Shown piece by piece: positions 52,440 to 53,362 of a DNA stretch of 53,362 nt. Under the pieces are notes generated by a model that was not told the origin of the DNA, made no database searches, and saw nothing but the letters and a program-made list of their open reading frames with translations. Numbering within the stretch: position 1 is the first letter of the stretch; the number at the start of each line of letters is the position of its first letter. A program made the translations under genes and the position numbers. Origin of the DNA: Planctomycetia bacterium (GTDB lineage Bacteria; Planctomycetota; Planctomycetia; Pirellulales; PNKZ01); NCBI GenBank assembly GCA_021413845.1, contig JAIOPP010000012.1, forward strand, positions 1-53,362. Direction: 5' to 3'.

Positions 52440-53219
52440 TTACGAAAGCCTGCGGAATCGGGCCGGGGGCCAAAAGATCCACTGAGCAACACCAAGAATG
52501 TCGTCGCGAAGAATCGGCCCGAGTGAAGCCGAATCGACCGCAGCCCTCGCATCGTCCGCTAGTACGCAGTATTCATTTTCGAGAAGCGATTCGTTGAAAC
52601 CTCCAGGCAGCGACGCACGTTCTTCGTCGGCGTCGAAGGAGGCGTCCGTCTGCTTCTTCTTGCGATAAGTGGAGGCGATCGCGGTGGGCACGGCGATTGG
52701 TTTTCGATCGACTAATAGATTTTCTTCATCGAACTCGATCTTCTCTCCGGGTAATCCGACGACGCGCCCAGCAAAGGTCTCTTCGGGAAACTGAGGAGAT
52801 CGAAATGCGACGATGTCCCATCGAGCGATTCGCTGTCTAGGAGCAACGAGTAGACGGTCACCCAATCGCTCTAGGCGACCTTGTCGGCTTTGCTCGACGA
52901 AGTTATCGCACGTCAAACAACGCCCCATCGCAGGTGGGAGTGTTTCCCCCGACTTTGCTGGACGCTCCTTGATGTCCATTTCGGAAAGCACCAGCCCGAG
53001 GCAGGTGGGGCAACGGCTTTCGCGTCTGTTGCTGCGGATCAGCGGCGCCATACCGTTGTTCGCGATTCCATTCGTTGTGTCGACGACCAATTTGAATAGG
53101 AATCGTATGCCATCCATGAGCTTCTCAAACACCAGAGTGCTTACGAACATGATCGCTGTTTGGGCAGGCGTTCCATGGAAGCCTTTGTGGAGAATCAGAA
53201 ACATCAAAGCGAGGGACAC
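52440..53219 (-). CDS. S26-family signal peptidase homologue without catalytic Ser and Lys, with zinc ribbon
   Basis: 259 residues, GTG start at 53219 (ATG 53204 possible); a stop codon five codons upstream closes the frame. It keeps the S26 scaffold: WDIVAFRSP, RVVGLPGEKIEF (about 152-163), and the C-terminal ENEYCVLADDARAAVDSASLGPILRDDILG. But the SxMxPT nucleophile region reads NNGMAPLI (Gly at 56), and the catalytic Lys position, before RVVGLPG, is also Gly (151). A zinc ribbon (CPTC at 70-73, CLTC at 101-104) is inserted, as in other planctomycete S26 proteins. One membrane segment is likely near the N-terminus. I infer an inactive paralogue with a binding or structural role. Confidence 0.83.
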   Translation of the reverse strand: MSLALMFLILHKGFHGTPAQTAIMFVSTLVFEKLMDGIRFLFKLVVDTTNGIANNGMAPLIRSNRRESRCPTCLGLVLSEMDIKERPAKSGETLPPAMGRCLTCDNFVEQSRQGRLERLGDRLLVAPRQRIARWDIVAFRSPQFPEETFAGRVVGLPGEKIEFDEENLLVDRKPIAVPTAIASTYRKKKQTDASFDADEERASLPGGFNESLLENEYCVLADDARAAVDSASLGPILRDDILGVAQWIFWPPARFRRLS

Positions 53220-53302
53220 GACTAGAAGCAGTTACAAAACTTCGTGTTGCTAGCTAAACGCTCTTCGATCGGGCTTCGTATCAGTGGAAAAGGAGTCCGC
53301 TG

Positions 53303-53362
53303 ATGCCGAATCGATCCCGCTGTGATGCGGGGTCCAGGATGGAACCCGAGAGTTGTCCGACG
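53303..53362 (+). CDS. Possible start of a gene that runs off the right edge
   Basis: An ATG at 53303 lies 7 nt after a good AAGGAG Shine-Dalgarno site and opens a frame to the edge (20 codons, MPNRSRCDAGSRMEPESCPT). The peptide resembles nothing I know, so this is only a hint. Confidence 0.2.
   Translation, partial: MPNRSRCDAGSRMEPESCPT

Overview
The window looks like a chromosomal segment of a planctomycete, most likely in or near the Pirellulales. This is inferred from gene content and protein style, not from a 16S gene. The pointers are high GC (about 60% by eye), weak or absent Shine-Dalgarno sites, the 'YYAP' surface-type protein ending in KVYYPGEPVRN, a CysS with a KIGKS variant, a zinc-ribbon S26-family protein, many small lineage-type hypothetical proteins, and several families of short palindromic or oligomeric intergenic repeats. 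No rRNA, tRNA, CRISPR array, transposase or phage gene was recognised.

Region 1 (1-14079, all minus strand) is a respiratory block read from right to left. It encodes a Tat-type Rieske protein with a long Ala/Pro-rich tail, a cytochrome b6-like protein that keeps the heme-ci cysteine, a second cytochrome b subunit carrying the C-terminal (subunit IV-like) half, a 1655-residue octaheme cytochrome c with a PDZ domain, two related cupredoxin-like proteins, a diheme cytochrome c lipoprotein, and cytochrome c oxidase subunits II and I. Subunit I has the YSHPAVY signature of A2-type heme-copper oxidases. Together they can be read as a quinol:cytochrome c reductase, its electron shuttles and the terminal oxidase.

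Region 2 (14080-24136) holds unlinked metabolic and envelope genes: a D-glutamate cyclase-like protein, an FAD-dependent oxidoreductase, two secreted proteins (one with HEAT repeats), purD, a NYN-domain protein, the YYAP repeat protein and an aldo/keto reductase. Region 3 (24143-31218) has a three-gene cassette of sugar isomerase, UbiA prenyltransferase and sugar isomerase, then a membrane protein, a scramblase-like protein, and an ABC exporter of one ATPase and two permeases.

Region 4 (31338-39061) carries ispF, cysS, ruvC-ruvA, ruvB, a STAS protein, a BON protein and serA. Region 5 (39285-42360) is a run of small minus-strand genes: a TPR lipoprotein, three hypothetical proteins and an FHA protein. 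Region 6 (42460-47590) is a glycine cleavage operon, gcvT-gcvH-gcvPA-gcvPB, ending in a LipM-like lipoyl-pathway gene; gcvT appears to lack a central segment of about 55-60 residues. Region 7 (47745-53362) has RNase R, a HigA-like regulator behind a promoter with an embedded palindrome, a YhaM-like HD exonuclease, and an S26 signal-peptidase homologue without its catalytic Ser and Lys.

The most unusual items are four copies of a roughly 110-150 bp element with nested palindromic ends, which in two cases directly abuts a stop codon; the giant octaheme/PDZ cytochrome operon; the GcvT deletion; and the catalytically degenerate S26 protein.
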